Source of the DNA: Tianweitania sediminis
Lineage (GTDB): Bacteria > Pseudomonadota > Alphaproteobacteria > Rhizobiales > Rhizobiaceae
Length of the DNA: 64,000 bases
Reading direction: 5' to 3'
NCBI RefSeq assembly: GCF_017813335.1
Contig: NZ_JAGIYY010000003.1
Location: 1-64,000, forward strand
Shown: one piece after another, positions 45,711 through 53,578 of the stretch
Layout of the letters: each line of letters starts with the position of its first letter
Position numbering within the stretch: the first letter of the stretch is position 1
Position numbers and translations under genes: made by a program
The notes under the pieces: model-generated
What the model was told of the DNA's origin: nothing
Seen by the model: only the letters and a program-made list of their open reading frames with translations
The model's database searches: none

Positions 45711-45889
45711 GATGGATGTGCTGTGAGTGCTACCGCGAAGGAGAGGGCCCCGTTCCGGATGCCTGCCCGTCATGCGGCGAGGTCGACAGTTGGTTTGCGG
45801 GATCGGCCTCATCCGGCAGGCCGCTGAAGGAGGTATGGGACGAAATCTGGGACGAGCTGCTGGGGCTGGATAGTGAGACCGTCCATTGA
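45707..45889 (+). CDS. Rubredoxin/zinc-ribbon-like microprotein (60 aa)
   Basis: MRWMCCECYREGEGPVPDAC followed by PSCGEVDSW: a CxxC-type pair and a CxxC pair with 12-14 residues between, the spacing of a rubredoxin-like zinc ribbon. The acidic C-terminus (VWDEIWDELLGLDSE) may contact a partner. Overlaps both neighbours. Confidence 0.6.
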   Translation: MRWMCCECYREGEGPVPDACPSCGEVDSWFAGSASSGRPLKEVWDEIWDELLGLDSETVH

Positions 45890-46071
45890 CGCTGCGGCGC
45901 TGGGTCTGCACATCGTGCGCTGGAGAGAGCAGGACAGGCAGCCGACCGTTCCGGTGCCCCGGCGGCCGCAAATGCTACGCGATCCCCGCGGCGAAAGCCG
46001 ACGGCCCCACCCCTGCGGAGATCGTCGAAGCGCATGTCGACATGCTGTTGCAGGTGGCGCACCGGACCTGA
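45886..46071 (+). CDS. Zinc-ribbon-like microprotein with TTG start (61 aa)
   Basis: A TTG at 45886 overlaps the preceding stop by 4 nt (TTGA), the same coupling as the other genes in the chain. LRRWVCTSCAGESRTGSRPF with RCPGGRKCYAIP supplies four cysteines; the tail TPAEIVEAHVDMLLQVAHRT is one helix. Because the start is TTG the call is less sure, but composition and position fit. It ends immediately before the 46072 dyad. Confidence 0.5.
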   Translation: MTLRRWVCTSCAGESRTGSRPFRCPGGRKCYAIPAAKADGPTPAEIVEAHVDMLLQVAHRT

Positions 46072-46114
46072 GCGTAGCACGATAGTGACACATGATGTCA
46101 CTTGCATGCTACGC
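46072..46114. promoter_or_regulatory. 43-nt nested dyad (GCGTAGCA ... GTGACA-N5-TGTCAC ... TGCTACGC)
   Basis: Outer arms GCGTAGCA (46072-46079) and TGCTACGC (46107-46114) and inner arms GTGACA (46085-46090) and TGTCAC (46096-46101) share one centre at 46093. It lies between the end of the ten-gene chain and the stop of the convergent integrase gene. There is no T-run, so a protein-binding site or recombination site fits better than a terminator. The inner GTCAC half resembles the GCGTCACTACG repeats. Confidence 0.55.
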
Positions 46115-46125
46115 AGGCGCAGCCG

Positions 46126-47604
46126 TCAGCGCCCCGCCGCCACCCGGTGATAGCCCTCGAGGCACCAGTCCTGCCATTCCGTCAGGATCGCGTTCTTGAC
46201 GTCGAGGTACTCGCCCTTGTCGTAGACCAGGGAGGCGGTCCCCTCCCGGCCCTCGTTGGCGTGCGTGATCATCTTCACGTCCTCGCGGCCGAGACGGCGT
46301 CCCTCGACGGTGTACTTGCTCATCCGGGGCGACATGACCGTGACGAAGGTCCGGCGGAGCGTATGGGTGGCAGGATTGAACGCCAGCCCGTGCAGCGCGC
46401 CTCCTTCGGCCCTCATGTCTTCCAGGACCTGGGACACGCGACGCTCGGAGATGTGGCCGTCCATGGGATCGCCGTCTTTCCGGGGCCGCTGCTGGGGGAA
46501 CAGGAAGGCATTGTCCGGCACGGCGAGGCCAAGCGCGGTCTCCACCGTCAGCCGCGCGGTCTCTGGCAGCGGCAGCACCCGCCACGCCTTCGCCTTGTCC
46601 TGAGACAGCCGCCAGACCATCCCGTAGTCCGGATGCGCGATGAACTGGGACTTGCGCGCGGAACACGCGGTCATGCGCCGCTGTCCGGTCAGGAGCTGCA
46701 GGAACGACGCCAGACGGGCTTCCGCGTTCCGCTCGGACTCGAGGCCCATGATGGCGCGGCCCATCTCGTCCTGCGTCAGGACCTGTCCGTCGTTCTCGTC
46801 GTGCTCGAGGTCTTCGGACTTCCGCTCCAGAACCTTGCCGAGGCTCTCGGCAGGCGACGCTTCGATGAGGCTGTCGGGCTGGTTCAGGTACCACTTGAAG
46901 CAGCTCTTGAGGGCCGACACGGTCAGGTCGGCCTGCCGCAGGTTCTCGCCGTCTCCCCTTTTGACGATGCTCGAGCGGACCTTCACGAGGTCCTTCGTCG
47001 TGACCGACACGATCGGCTTCCCCCGGACCGGCGCGAAGTCCTTCTCCAGGTCGCCGCCGGCCACCGCTCCGAGGGCGCTGCGGTAGCCCCGGTGCGTGTC
47101 CCTGTTCCGGTGCTGCAGGACCCAGGCGAGATAGGCGTCGCGGACGGCTTCCCAGGTCTCGCCGATGCCGTGCGCCACGTCCGCCCGTTCGGCAGCCAGC
47201 TTCACGTCGCCTTCCTTCCGGAACGCGGCGATGAGGTCCTCGGGATCGCGGCCTTCCGCCTTCATCTGGCGGGCCTTCATCACCAGCTCGCGCAGCCGCG
47301 GGACGTCGTCGGCGCCGTACTCGTCCAGCGGGGCGATAGTGGCCTTCCAGTCGCGGGTCACAATGGCCCAGCTGGCGACGCGCGTGTAGACGCGGATCGC
47401 GAGGCCAGGGCACGAGCTGTCCGCGACCTTCCCCGTCTTGCCCGCCTTCAGCATGTTCCGGACCTTCCGGATCGTGTTGCCGTCGATGATTTCCGAAGCC
47501 ACTGCCCTGCCCGCCTGACGATCCCCGTAACCAAGTGTGGCCTCGGGCGCTGACGGCGGCAAGCTCCCGCGTGGCCTTGTCCACGGATTTAAGGCCACGG
47601 CCAA
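46126..47604 (-). CDS. int: Tyrosine recombinase / phage-type integrase
   Basis: Up to 492 residues. The catalytic domain has the first Arg in LQLLTGQRRMTACSAR, the box HTLRRTF (HxxR), H in KMITHANEGREG and the Tyr region ASLVYDKGEYLDVKNAILTE. The N-terminal SAM-like core-binding part is WEAVRDAYLAWVLQHRNRDT. A GTG at 47502 (VASEIIDGN) is an alternative start that fits family N-termini better than the 34 residues before it. It reads away from the tRNA-Lys fragment 112 nt upstream, which should be its attachment site. Confidence 0.85.
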   Translation of the reverse strand: MAVALNPWTRPRGSLPPSAPEATLGYGDRQAGRAVASEIIDGNTIRKVRNMLKAGKTGKVADSSCPGLAIRVYTRVASWAIVTRDWKATIAPLDEYGADDVPRLRELVMKARQMKAEGRDPEDLIAAFRKEGDVKLAAERADVAHGIGETWEAVRDAYLAWVLQHRNRDTHRGYRSALGAVAGGDLEKDFAPVRGKPIVSVTTKDLVKVRSSIVKRGDGENLRQADLTVSALKSCFKWYLNQPDSLIEASPAESLGKVLERKSEDLEHDENDGQVLTQDEMGRAIMGLESERNAEARLASFLQLLTGQRRMTACSARKSQFIAHPDYGMVWRLSQDKAKAWRVLPLPETARLTVETALGLAVPDNAFLFPQQRPRKDGDPMDGHISERRVSQVLEDMRAEGGALHGLAFNPATHTLRRTFVTVMSPRMSKYTVEGRRLGREDVKMITHANEGREGTASLVYDKGEYLDVKNAILTEWQDWCLEGYHRVAAGR

Positions 47605-47715
47605 AATAGTTTACAAGCTTCAGCTATGCCTGAACGGATTGTAGTTGCAGGAAAAGGGGTTCTGGCCAAATCTGTTGACGGGCAATTGTGTTTACAGGAA
47701 CCTGAAAACGGCTGG

Positions 47716-47767
47716 CAGCTGACTCTTAATCAGCGGGTCACAGGTTCGATCCCTGTCGCACCCACCA
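47716..47767 (+). other. attR: 3' fragment of tRNA-Lys(CTT)
   Basis: CAGCTGACTCTTAATCAGCG is the right-hand anticodon arm with CTT in the loop, followed by GGTCACAGGTTCGATCCCTG (variable loop and T-arm), TCGCACCC (acceptor 3' strand) and ACCA. The upstream bases (AGGAACCTGAAAACGGCTGG) do not form an acceptor 5' strand or D-arm, so the gene is not intact. This is what an integrase leaves at the distal end when it inserts into a tRNA 3' end. Confidence 0.85.
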
Positions 47768-47826
47768 GACCTCCTCCGTCGCAATCTTCGCCGCTGCGAA
47801 ACTCCTGCTCTGAAAAGAGCTTGCTC

Positions 47827-49032
47827 TCATCGCCCCTTCGCTGATGCCCGAGCCCGCCTTGGGTTCCAGTTCGGCTCTTGAGGGCTTTTCCCATCCGCAT
47901 ACCGTCGACGATTGCTGGCGGCTTCCTCTTCGAAGTTCCTTGGAGGGGAAAGCTCCACGCGGTTGCGGCCGCGACCTTTGGCTTGATAAAGCGCTTCATC
48001 CGCAGCCTTGAACAGGCGCTGCATAGTAATGCCGGAACCCTGATGCATGGCAACGCCGATGCTGACCGTAACTCTGCCGCTTTCCGTGTCGCCGTAGAAA
48101 ACGCTGTCGGCCACATAGGCACGGATCCGCTCAGCAAGGACAGCGGCTTCAGACAGACCCGTTTGCGGCAGTCCCACAACAATCTCTTCGCCGCCAAAGC
48201 GCGCAATCAGATCACCCGAGCGTGTTTGCTCGTCAATCGCTTGAGCGACCCTCACGAGGATCATGTCGCCGACATCATGGCCGAAGCGATCGTTGAAGCG
48301 TTTGAAGTGATCGATGTCGATCACCAGCATGGAAGTTGCACTACAAGCCTGCCGTGCTTCAGCGAGCTTGGCGTTGAAAAGCGCGTCAAACCGCCGACGG
48401 TTCATGAGGTTGGTCAACGGATCTGTTGACGCTTCTGCCTCCAAGCGCTGCCGCGCGACGAAGGCTTGGCGTTCGCGACAAAGGAACCGCCCAAGCACAA
48501 GGATCCCGATGGTTTGTGCGACCATCAACGGGCCTACGGCCCGGAGAAAAGCGCCAAGAGGATCCTCAACCGGAATCGTAAGAATGAACAGCAAGGGCAG
48601 GTTGCTAGCGAGACCAAGTGCTGCGAACTGCCTTAAAGATCCGGGCCGCTTCTGGTGGAAGATCAAGTTCGTGAAGGCCAACCCGATGAGTACGGTCGCT
48701 GCCACGTTGCAAACTCCAGCCCAGGCACCAACACCACCCGCGTAAAGTCGGGCAAGCGACACGAGAGCACCGGCCACCAGGGCTGCAAGCGTTCCTCCAA
48801 AAGGAGCCGCGAGTACCAGCATGACGCCTCGGACGTCGACAAGAACGCCAGGCAGAATTTTAAAGGCGTTCGCTAGAGCGAGACAGCCAGCCGTGCCAAA
48901 AACGACACCGAGCACGACGCTAAGGACGAAGCGGTTGTGGATGCGCTTCAGAAGAATGCCATAGCCCATCGTGACAAGGGCGAAAATGCCTAAAGAATTA
49001 ACGATGCCGAGCAGAAAAGTTATGTTCAGCAT
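47827..49032 (-). CDS. Membrane-bound GGDEF diguanylate cyclase (5TMR_LYT-type sensor)
   Basis: 401 residues: about six hydrophobic segments in the first 185 residues (GILLKRIHNRFVLSVVLGVV, ALANAFKILPGVLVDVRGVM), then a GGDEF domain with DPLTNLMNRRRFD, IDHFKRFNDRFGHDVGD and active-site RFGGEEIVVG. RSGD five residues before GGEE is the inhibitory RxxD site. It should make c-di-GMP in response to a membrane signal. The ATG at 49032 has GGAG at 8 nt; an ATG six codons upstream is weaker. Confidence 0.88.
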   Translation of the reverse strand: MLNITFLLGIVNSLGIFALVTMGYGILLKRIHNRFVLSVVLGVVFGTAGCLALANAFKILPGVLVDVRGVMLVLAAPFGGTLAALVAGALVSLARLYAGGVGAWAGVCNVAATVLIGLAFTNLIFHQKRPGSLRQFAALGLASNLPLLFILTIPVEDPLGAFLRAVGPLMVAQTIGILVLGRFLCRERQAFVARQRLEAEASTDPLTNLMNRRRFDALFNAKLAEARQACSATSMLVIDIDHFKRFNDRFGHDVGDMILVRVAQAIDEQTRSGDLIARFGGEEIVVGLPQTGLSEAAVLAERIRAYVADSVFYGDTESGRVTVSIGVAMHQGSGITMQRLFKAADEALYQAKGRGRNRVELSPPRNFEEEAASNRRRYADGKSPQEPNWNPRRARASAKGR

Positions 49033-49164
49033 TGATGCGACTCCGTTCAAGGTGGCGCATCATAAGAGTCATACATTTAATCTTCGTAGATTCAGACGTT
49101 CCGCAAGCGCGGCTTGAGCCAGGGCAGCCGGTCTCCAGGGCGAGCGGCGAGGTTTCGATGCCGC

Positions 49165-49908
49165 TCAGGCCCGCATGCTCTTGCTGGCAGTATCCGGCGC
49201 TTTCCGGAAGTGAAGGTAGGTCGGGTCGAATTCGGCAAAGGCGTGGAGCCTGTTGAGATCAAGGATTTCAACCTGCCGGTCGTGCTTCCGGACGAGATTG
49301 GCGTCTTTCAGCGCCATCAGGCTGCGGTTGACATGAACCGTCGACAAACCCAACGCCTCGCCGAGCTGCGCTTGCGTGATAGGAAGGGAAAAGGTGCCAT
49401 TCGAAGCCAAGCCGATCGCTTGCATGCGGGCGTGCAACTCGCAGAACAGATGCGCGATCCGGATCTCGGAGCGCCGTGCCCCGAGGTTCACGAGCCATTC
49501 CCGCAGAATCGCTTCGTCAACAAGCGTTGTCGACAGAAGGGCGTTGGAGATGGTTGGGTGATTGTTGACGAGATCAAGGATCGTCTTGCGCGGAATGTCG
49601 ACGACTTGTGTGGGCGCAAGAGTCGAGATGCTGTGATCCATCGTGTCAAGGATCGCGATGTGAAGATCGCAGAAGTCTCCCGGCAAAAGCAGGGCAGCAA
49701 TCTGCCGCGTACCATCCACGGTGGTCTTGTGGCGGACGGCAAGCCCATTCAGCACAAGATGGACGTTCTCGGGTGTGTCGCCTTCGCGAATGAGGTCCTC
49801 GTTTGGGCCCAAGTCCCTCACGACCTTTGTAAGCGCCGTCAGATGCTCTGTGTCTTCGGGGGAAAGGTCCGCATAAAGTCCGAGCTTTCGCACAAATGCG
49901 TTGGGCAC
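49165..49908 (-). CDS. Crp/Fnr-family transcriptional regulator
   Basis: 247 residues: cyclic-nucleotide-binding fold (LGPNEDLIREGDTPENVHLV, ALLLPGDFCDLHIAIL) and a winged helix with ITQAQLGEALGLSTVHVNRS as recognition part. No Fnr-type four-cysteine cluster, so it is not an oxygen-sensing Fnr; the VNRSL recognition helix is typical of the alphaproteobacterial subgroup with redox or stress roles. Confidence 0.85.
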   Translation of the reverse strand: MPNAFVRKLGLYADLSPEDTEHLTALTKVVRDLGPNEDLIREGDTPENVHLVLNGLAVRHKTTVDGTRQIAALLLPGDFCDLHIAILDTMDHSISTLAPTQVVDIPRKTILDLVNNHPTISNALLSTTLVDEAILREWLVNLGARRSEIRIAHLFCELHARMQAIGLASNGTFSLPITQAQLGEALGLSTVHVNRSLMALKDANLVRKHDRQVEILDLNRLHAFAEFDPTYLHFRKAPDTASKSMRA

Positions 49909-50011
49909 ACCTTTGGCTCCTCTTCGACGCCACCATTTGGCTATCTTAGCAACTTGTCAAGGAAGCGCAGCCTTGAGGATTTCAGGCGATTTGGCGGGTG
50001 GCTTCGGGGCT

Positions 50012-50140
50012 TCACGCGCTCTGCACGGCATACCAAAAGTTGAAGCCCAGAAAGATCGCGACGATGACGATCAAGATGATCGCAGCCGTCATGGCAAGGC
50101 CTTTGCGGTTCTTCTGGCTCGGAGGCGTTTCGGCGGGCAT
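50012..50140 (-). CDS. Single-helix membrane microprotein (42 aa)
   Basis: From the ATG at 50138-50140, with AGGAG 6 nt upstream: a basic soluble start MPAETPPSQKNRKGLA, then TAAIILIVIVAIFLGFNFWY as one membrane helix, then AVQSA and TGA. Length, clean ribosome site and one membrane span are typical of small stress or sensor-associated proteins. No neighbour overlap; function unknown. Confidence 0.6.
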   Translation of the reverse strand: MPAETPPSQKNRKGLAMTAAIILIVIVAIFLGFNFWYAVQSA

Positions 50141-50330
50141 GGCGTGCTCCTGACTGCTCTAATGCCTAACATGGACCTCCGGTCCCTTGTTTCCACGGCC
50201 AAGCTCGCTCGACTTTCGGTGAACCACGAAATGGCACCCGAGCGGAGGGACATGGCCAAGATTTAATTTGCTTTCGCCGGGTTGGCACCTGATCTCTCGG
50301 GAAGAACCACAACCGGCAACGATCGGAACC

Positions 50331-51653
50331 ATGCCGATGGACCAGCGCGTTTCACGGCCAGCAACACCGCCCAATGACATTGAAGCCGCTTTGAGGCTCG
50401 GCAAGGGCCGGCGCGGGGGTCGGCGTGCTCGGTGGACAGGTTTTGCTCTGCTGCTGGCGGCCGTTGCGGGCGGCGGCTGGTACGCGTTCGGGGGTGAGGA
50501 TGCCGCTGGTCCAGTTGGTTACCAAACAACGGAAGCAACAAAAGGCGATCTGACGGTGCAGGTGTCTGCAACCGGAACCTTGCAGCCGCTGACGCAGGTC
50601 GACATCTCGTCCGAACTGTCGGGCGTCGTTCGCACCGTGAACGTTGACGAAAACCAGGAAGTGCAGCGCGGACAGGTTCTGGCGGAACTCGACACCACCC
50701 GCCTTGCCGCGCAGGTCGAACGGGCGCAAGCATCGGTTCTGGCGGCGGAGGCACAGGTCGCCAACGCAAAGACGACCCTGAACGAGTCCGAAAACACGCT
50801 CGGCCGTGCGTCGAGCCTCGCCGAACGCGGTCAGGTCGCGCCGCAAGCGCTGGAAACCGCCACCGCCACGCGGGACCGCGCGCGCAGCGCTTTGCAGATC
50901 GCCCAGGCCAATCTTGCCGTCGCCCAGGCGGACTTGAAGCTCCAGCAGGCCGACCTCGCAAAAACCAAGATCTACGCGCCGATCGACGGCGTGGTGCTGA
51001 CGCGCTCCGTTGATCCCGGCCAAACGGTGGCGGCCTCCATGCAGGCACCGGTTCTGTTCGTGGTGGCCGAAGACTTGAAGCGCATGGAACTGAAGGCGGC
51101 GATCGACGAAGCCGACATCGGCGCCATCGCCAAGAACCAGAACGCGCGCTTCACGGTCGATGCCTTTCCCGATCGCGAGTTCACGGCAGCCATTCGCGAC
51201 ATCGCCTATGCGTCTGCCACCACCGAAGGCGTGGTGACCTACCAGGCGCGCCTTGATGTGGACAACGCAGACATGCAGCTGCGGCCGGGCATGACGGCCA
51301 CTGCCTCCATCATCACGCGCGAAGCGAGCGATGTGCTGACGGTTCCCAACGCCGCGTTCCGCTTCGCGCCCCCCGCTGAAAGCACCTCGAGTTTCAGCTT
51401 CCGCAACCTGTTTCAGGCGCCTCGGATGGGTTCACGCGGCGGCCGGGGGAGAGCGGGTGGCCGCGGCAACGAGGAAGGCCGGCCCCTTTATGTGCTGCGC
51501 AGCGGCGTGGCGGAAGAAGTACGCGTGGTGCCTGGCGCGAGCGATGGCGAGCGAACGGAAATCCTGTCGGGGCTTGAACCGGGAGATCAGGTCATTCTGG
51601 GTGTCGCCCGCAATGGCGGTGGTGGCGAGAGGACGGGCGGCGCAGGATCGTGA
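50331..51653 (+). CDS. macA: MacA-like membrane fusion protein (RND/ABC efflux adaptor)
   Basis: 440 residues: cytoplasmic tail, one membrane anchor (FALLLAAVAGGGWYAFG near 40-56), lipoyl/barrel-sandwich halves (VSATGTLQPLTQVDISSELS, KTKIYAPIDGVVLTRSVDPG), helical hairpin with long Ala/Gln coiled coil (LAAQVERAQASVLAAEAQVA), and a beta barrel. A Gly/Arg-rich insertion (GSRGGRGRAGGRGN) near residue 365 is unusual. It links the MacB-type pump encoded next to an outer-membrane channel. Confidence 0.85.
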   Translation: MPMDQRVSRPATPPNDIEAALRLGKGRRGGRRARWTGFALLLAAVAGGGWYAFGGEDAAGPVGYQTTEATKGDLTVQVSATGTLQPLTQVDISSELSGVVRTVNVDENQEVQRGQVLAELDTTRLAAQVERAQASVLAAEAQVANAKTTLNESENTLGRASSLAERGQVAPQALETATATRDRARSALQIAQANLAVAQADLKLQQADLAKTKIYAPIDGVVLTRSVDPGQTVAASMQAPVLFVVAEDLKRMELKAAIDEADIGAIAKNQNARFTVDAFPDREFTAAIRDIAYASATTEGVVTYQARLDVDNADMQLRPGMTATASIITREASDVLTVPNAAFRFAPPAESTSSFSFRNLFQAPRMGSRGGRGRAGGRGNEEGRPLYVLRSGVAEEVRVVPGASDGERTEILSGLEPGDQVILGVARNGGGGERTGGAGS

Positions 51654-52354
51654 TGGCTGAGCCCCTGCTTTCCTTCACCGAAGTTTGGAAATCCTATGGC
51701 CAGGGCGAAGCGCAGGTGCATGCGCTGGCAGGCGTGGACCTCGCGATCCGCGCTGGCGAGTTCGTGGCCATCATGGGGCCTTCGGGCTCGGGCAAATCCA
51801 CGTCCATGAACATCATCGGCTGCCTCGATACGCCTACCTCCGGGCGCCATGGCTTCCTTGGCGTGGATGCCGGACGGCTCGATCGATCGCAGCGCGCCGT
51901 GCTGCGCAATCTCTACATTGGCTTTGTCTTCCAGGGTTATAACCTCCTGCCCCGCACCACCGCGGCGGAAAACGTGGAGCTGCCGCTGATCTATCGCGGC
52001 GTAGCGACCACCGAGCGTCGCAAGGCAGCCATGAATGCCTTGGCGCAGGTGGGTTTGGCGGGCCGCGAGCACCACACGCCTGCAGAACTGTCTGGCGGCC
52101 AGCAACAGCGCGTGGCGATTGCGCGCGCCATTGTCACCCGCCCGACCCTTCTTGTTGCGGATGAACCCACGGGCAATCTCGACACGCAGCGCAGCCATGA
52201 GATCATGGAGCTTCTGACCGGCCTGAACCGCGACGAAGGTCTGACCATCGCCATGGTCACGCATGAAGGCGACATCGCCGCCTATGCAGACCGCACGATC
52301 GACTTTCTCGATGGCAAGATCGTTTCGCACGGATTCGTGGAGGAACCTGCCTGA
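51653..52354 (+). CDS. MacB-type ABC exporter ATP-binding protein
   Basis: 233 residues. Walker A GPSGSGKST, NIIGCLDTPTSG, Q-loop FVFQGYNLLP, LSGGQQQRVAIARA signature, Walker B LLVADEPTGNLD and H-loop MVTHEGDIAAYA. This is the LolD/MacB subfamily (MNIIGCLD, EPTGNLD). The ATG overlaps the macA stop by one base, and the next gene's ATG overlaps its own stop, so the three are one unit. In E. coli the ATPase and permease are fused; here they are split. Confidence 0.88.
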   Translation: MAEPLLSFTEVWKSYGQGEAQVHALAGVDLAIRAGEFVAIMGPSGSGKSTSMNIIGCLDTPTSGRHGFLGVDAGRLDRSQRAVLRNLYIGFVFQGYNLLPRTTAAENVELPLIYRGVATTERRKAAMNALAQVGLAGREHHTPAELSGGQQQRVAIARAIVTRPTLLVADEPTGNLDTQRSHEIMELLTGLNRDEGLTIAMVTHEGDIAAYADRTIDFLDGKIVSHGFVEEPA

Positions 52355-53562
52355 TGCTGTGGGAAACCGTTCGCCTCGCCCTCCGCTCGGTGCGCCGCAA
52401 CGCCCTTCGCTCCATCCTCACCCTGCTCGGCATCGTGATCGGCGTGGCCGCGGTGATTGCGATGGTGACGATCGGCTCGGGCACGACGGCCAAGGTGCGG
52501 GACGATATCGCCAAGCTCGGAAGCAACCTCCTGGTCGTGCGCGCCGCCCGTCCGGATCGGTCCGGCACGGCCAACTTCACCCCCCGGCGGCTCGAACAAA
52601 AGGATCTGGAAGCGCTTGGCACCGAGCTGAATGATGTACGCGCCGTATCGGGCGAAGCACAAACCCAGCTTCGCCTCGTTTACGGGTCCCAGAACACGGC
52701 TGCGCAGGCAACCGGCACGGACACGGAATACTTCACGGCTCGCGACTGGACGGTGGATCTCGGCCGCGCCTTTACGGACGGGGAAGTCCGCAGCGGCGCC
52801 GGCGTCTGCTTGATCGGACAAACAATCCGGTCACAGTTTTTCGGCCAGGGTGACCCGCTGGACGAAGTGATCCGCGTCGGCAAAACCAGCTGCCGGGTGA
52901 TCGGCACGCTTGGATCGAAGGGCTACACCGGCTTCGGTCAGGATCAGGACAACTTGGTTCTGATGCCGCTCACCACGTTCCAGCGGCGCATTGCGGGAAA
53001 CCGCAACATCGACACGATCTATGTGTCCGTCCGGGATGGCGCATCCACCGCTCAGGCGGTGTCCGAGGTCACCGCCATCATGCGCGAAGTGCGCGGCATC
53101 CAGCCGGGCGGCGACGACAACTTCGACGTCCGTGACATGACGCAGATCGCCGATGCGATGACCAGCGCGACCACGGCAATGACCGGCATGCTTGGCGCCG
53201 TGGCGGGCGTCAGCCTGCTTGTGGGCGGCATCGGCATCATGAATATCATGCTGGTGTCAGTAACCGAGCGAACCCGCGAGATTGGCATCCGGCTCGCGAT
53301 CGGCGCGCATGAACGCCACATCCTGGTGCAGTTCTTGGTAGAAGCCACGGTTCTGTCGCTGCTCGGCGGCCTGATCGGCATCGCACTCGGGCTGGGCCTT
53401 GCCGGTGGCGCCGCATCGCTTTTGGCCATCCCTTTTGCGCCCAGCCTCACCGTGGTCGTGATCGCAGTGGCGTTTTCCGCGCTGATCGGGATGGTGTTCG
53501 GCTTCTTTCCTGCTTTGCGGGGAGCGAGGCTGAACCCGATCGATGCCTTGCGGCACGAATAG
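52354..53562 (+). CDS. MacB-type ABC exporter permease (FtsX family)
   Basis: 402 residues: amphipathic start LWETVRLALRSVRRNALRSI, first helix TLLGIVIGVAAVIAMVTIGS, a large periplasmic MacB_PCD domain (about 50-270), then three C-terminal helices with the FtsX signature NIMLVSVTERTREIGIRLAI and ALRGARLNPIDALRHE. With the ATPase and adaptor it exports macrolide-like compounds, lipopeptides or toxins; substrate unknown. Confidence 0.9.
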   Translation: MLWETVRLALRSVRRNALRSILTLLGIVIGVAAVIAMVTIGSGTTAKVRDDIAKLGSNLLVVRAARPDRSGTANFTPRRLEQKDLEALGTELNDVRAVSGEAQTQLRLVYGSQNTAAQATGTDTEYFTARDWTVDLGRAFTDGEVRSGAGVCLIGQTIRSQFFGQGDPLDEVIRVGKTSCRVIGTLGSKGYTGFGQDQDNLVLMPLTTFQRRIAGNRNIDTIYVSVRDGASTAQAVSEVTAIMREVRGIQPGGDDNFDVRDMTQIADAMTSATTAMTGMLGAVAGVSLLVGGIGIMNIMLVSVTERTREIGIRLAIGAHERHILVQFLVEATVLSLLGGLIGIALGLGLAGGAASLLAIPFAPSLTVVVIAVAFSALIGMVFGFFPALRGARLNPIDALRHE

Positions 53563-53578
53563 GAAGCTCGGCCTTCCG

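Noticed and set aside
46109-47584. Second long frame on the minus strand inside the integrase gene
   Set aside because: Out of frame with the catalytic R...HxLRR...Y motifs and made of Gly/Arg/Ala runs typical of a shadow frame.
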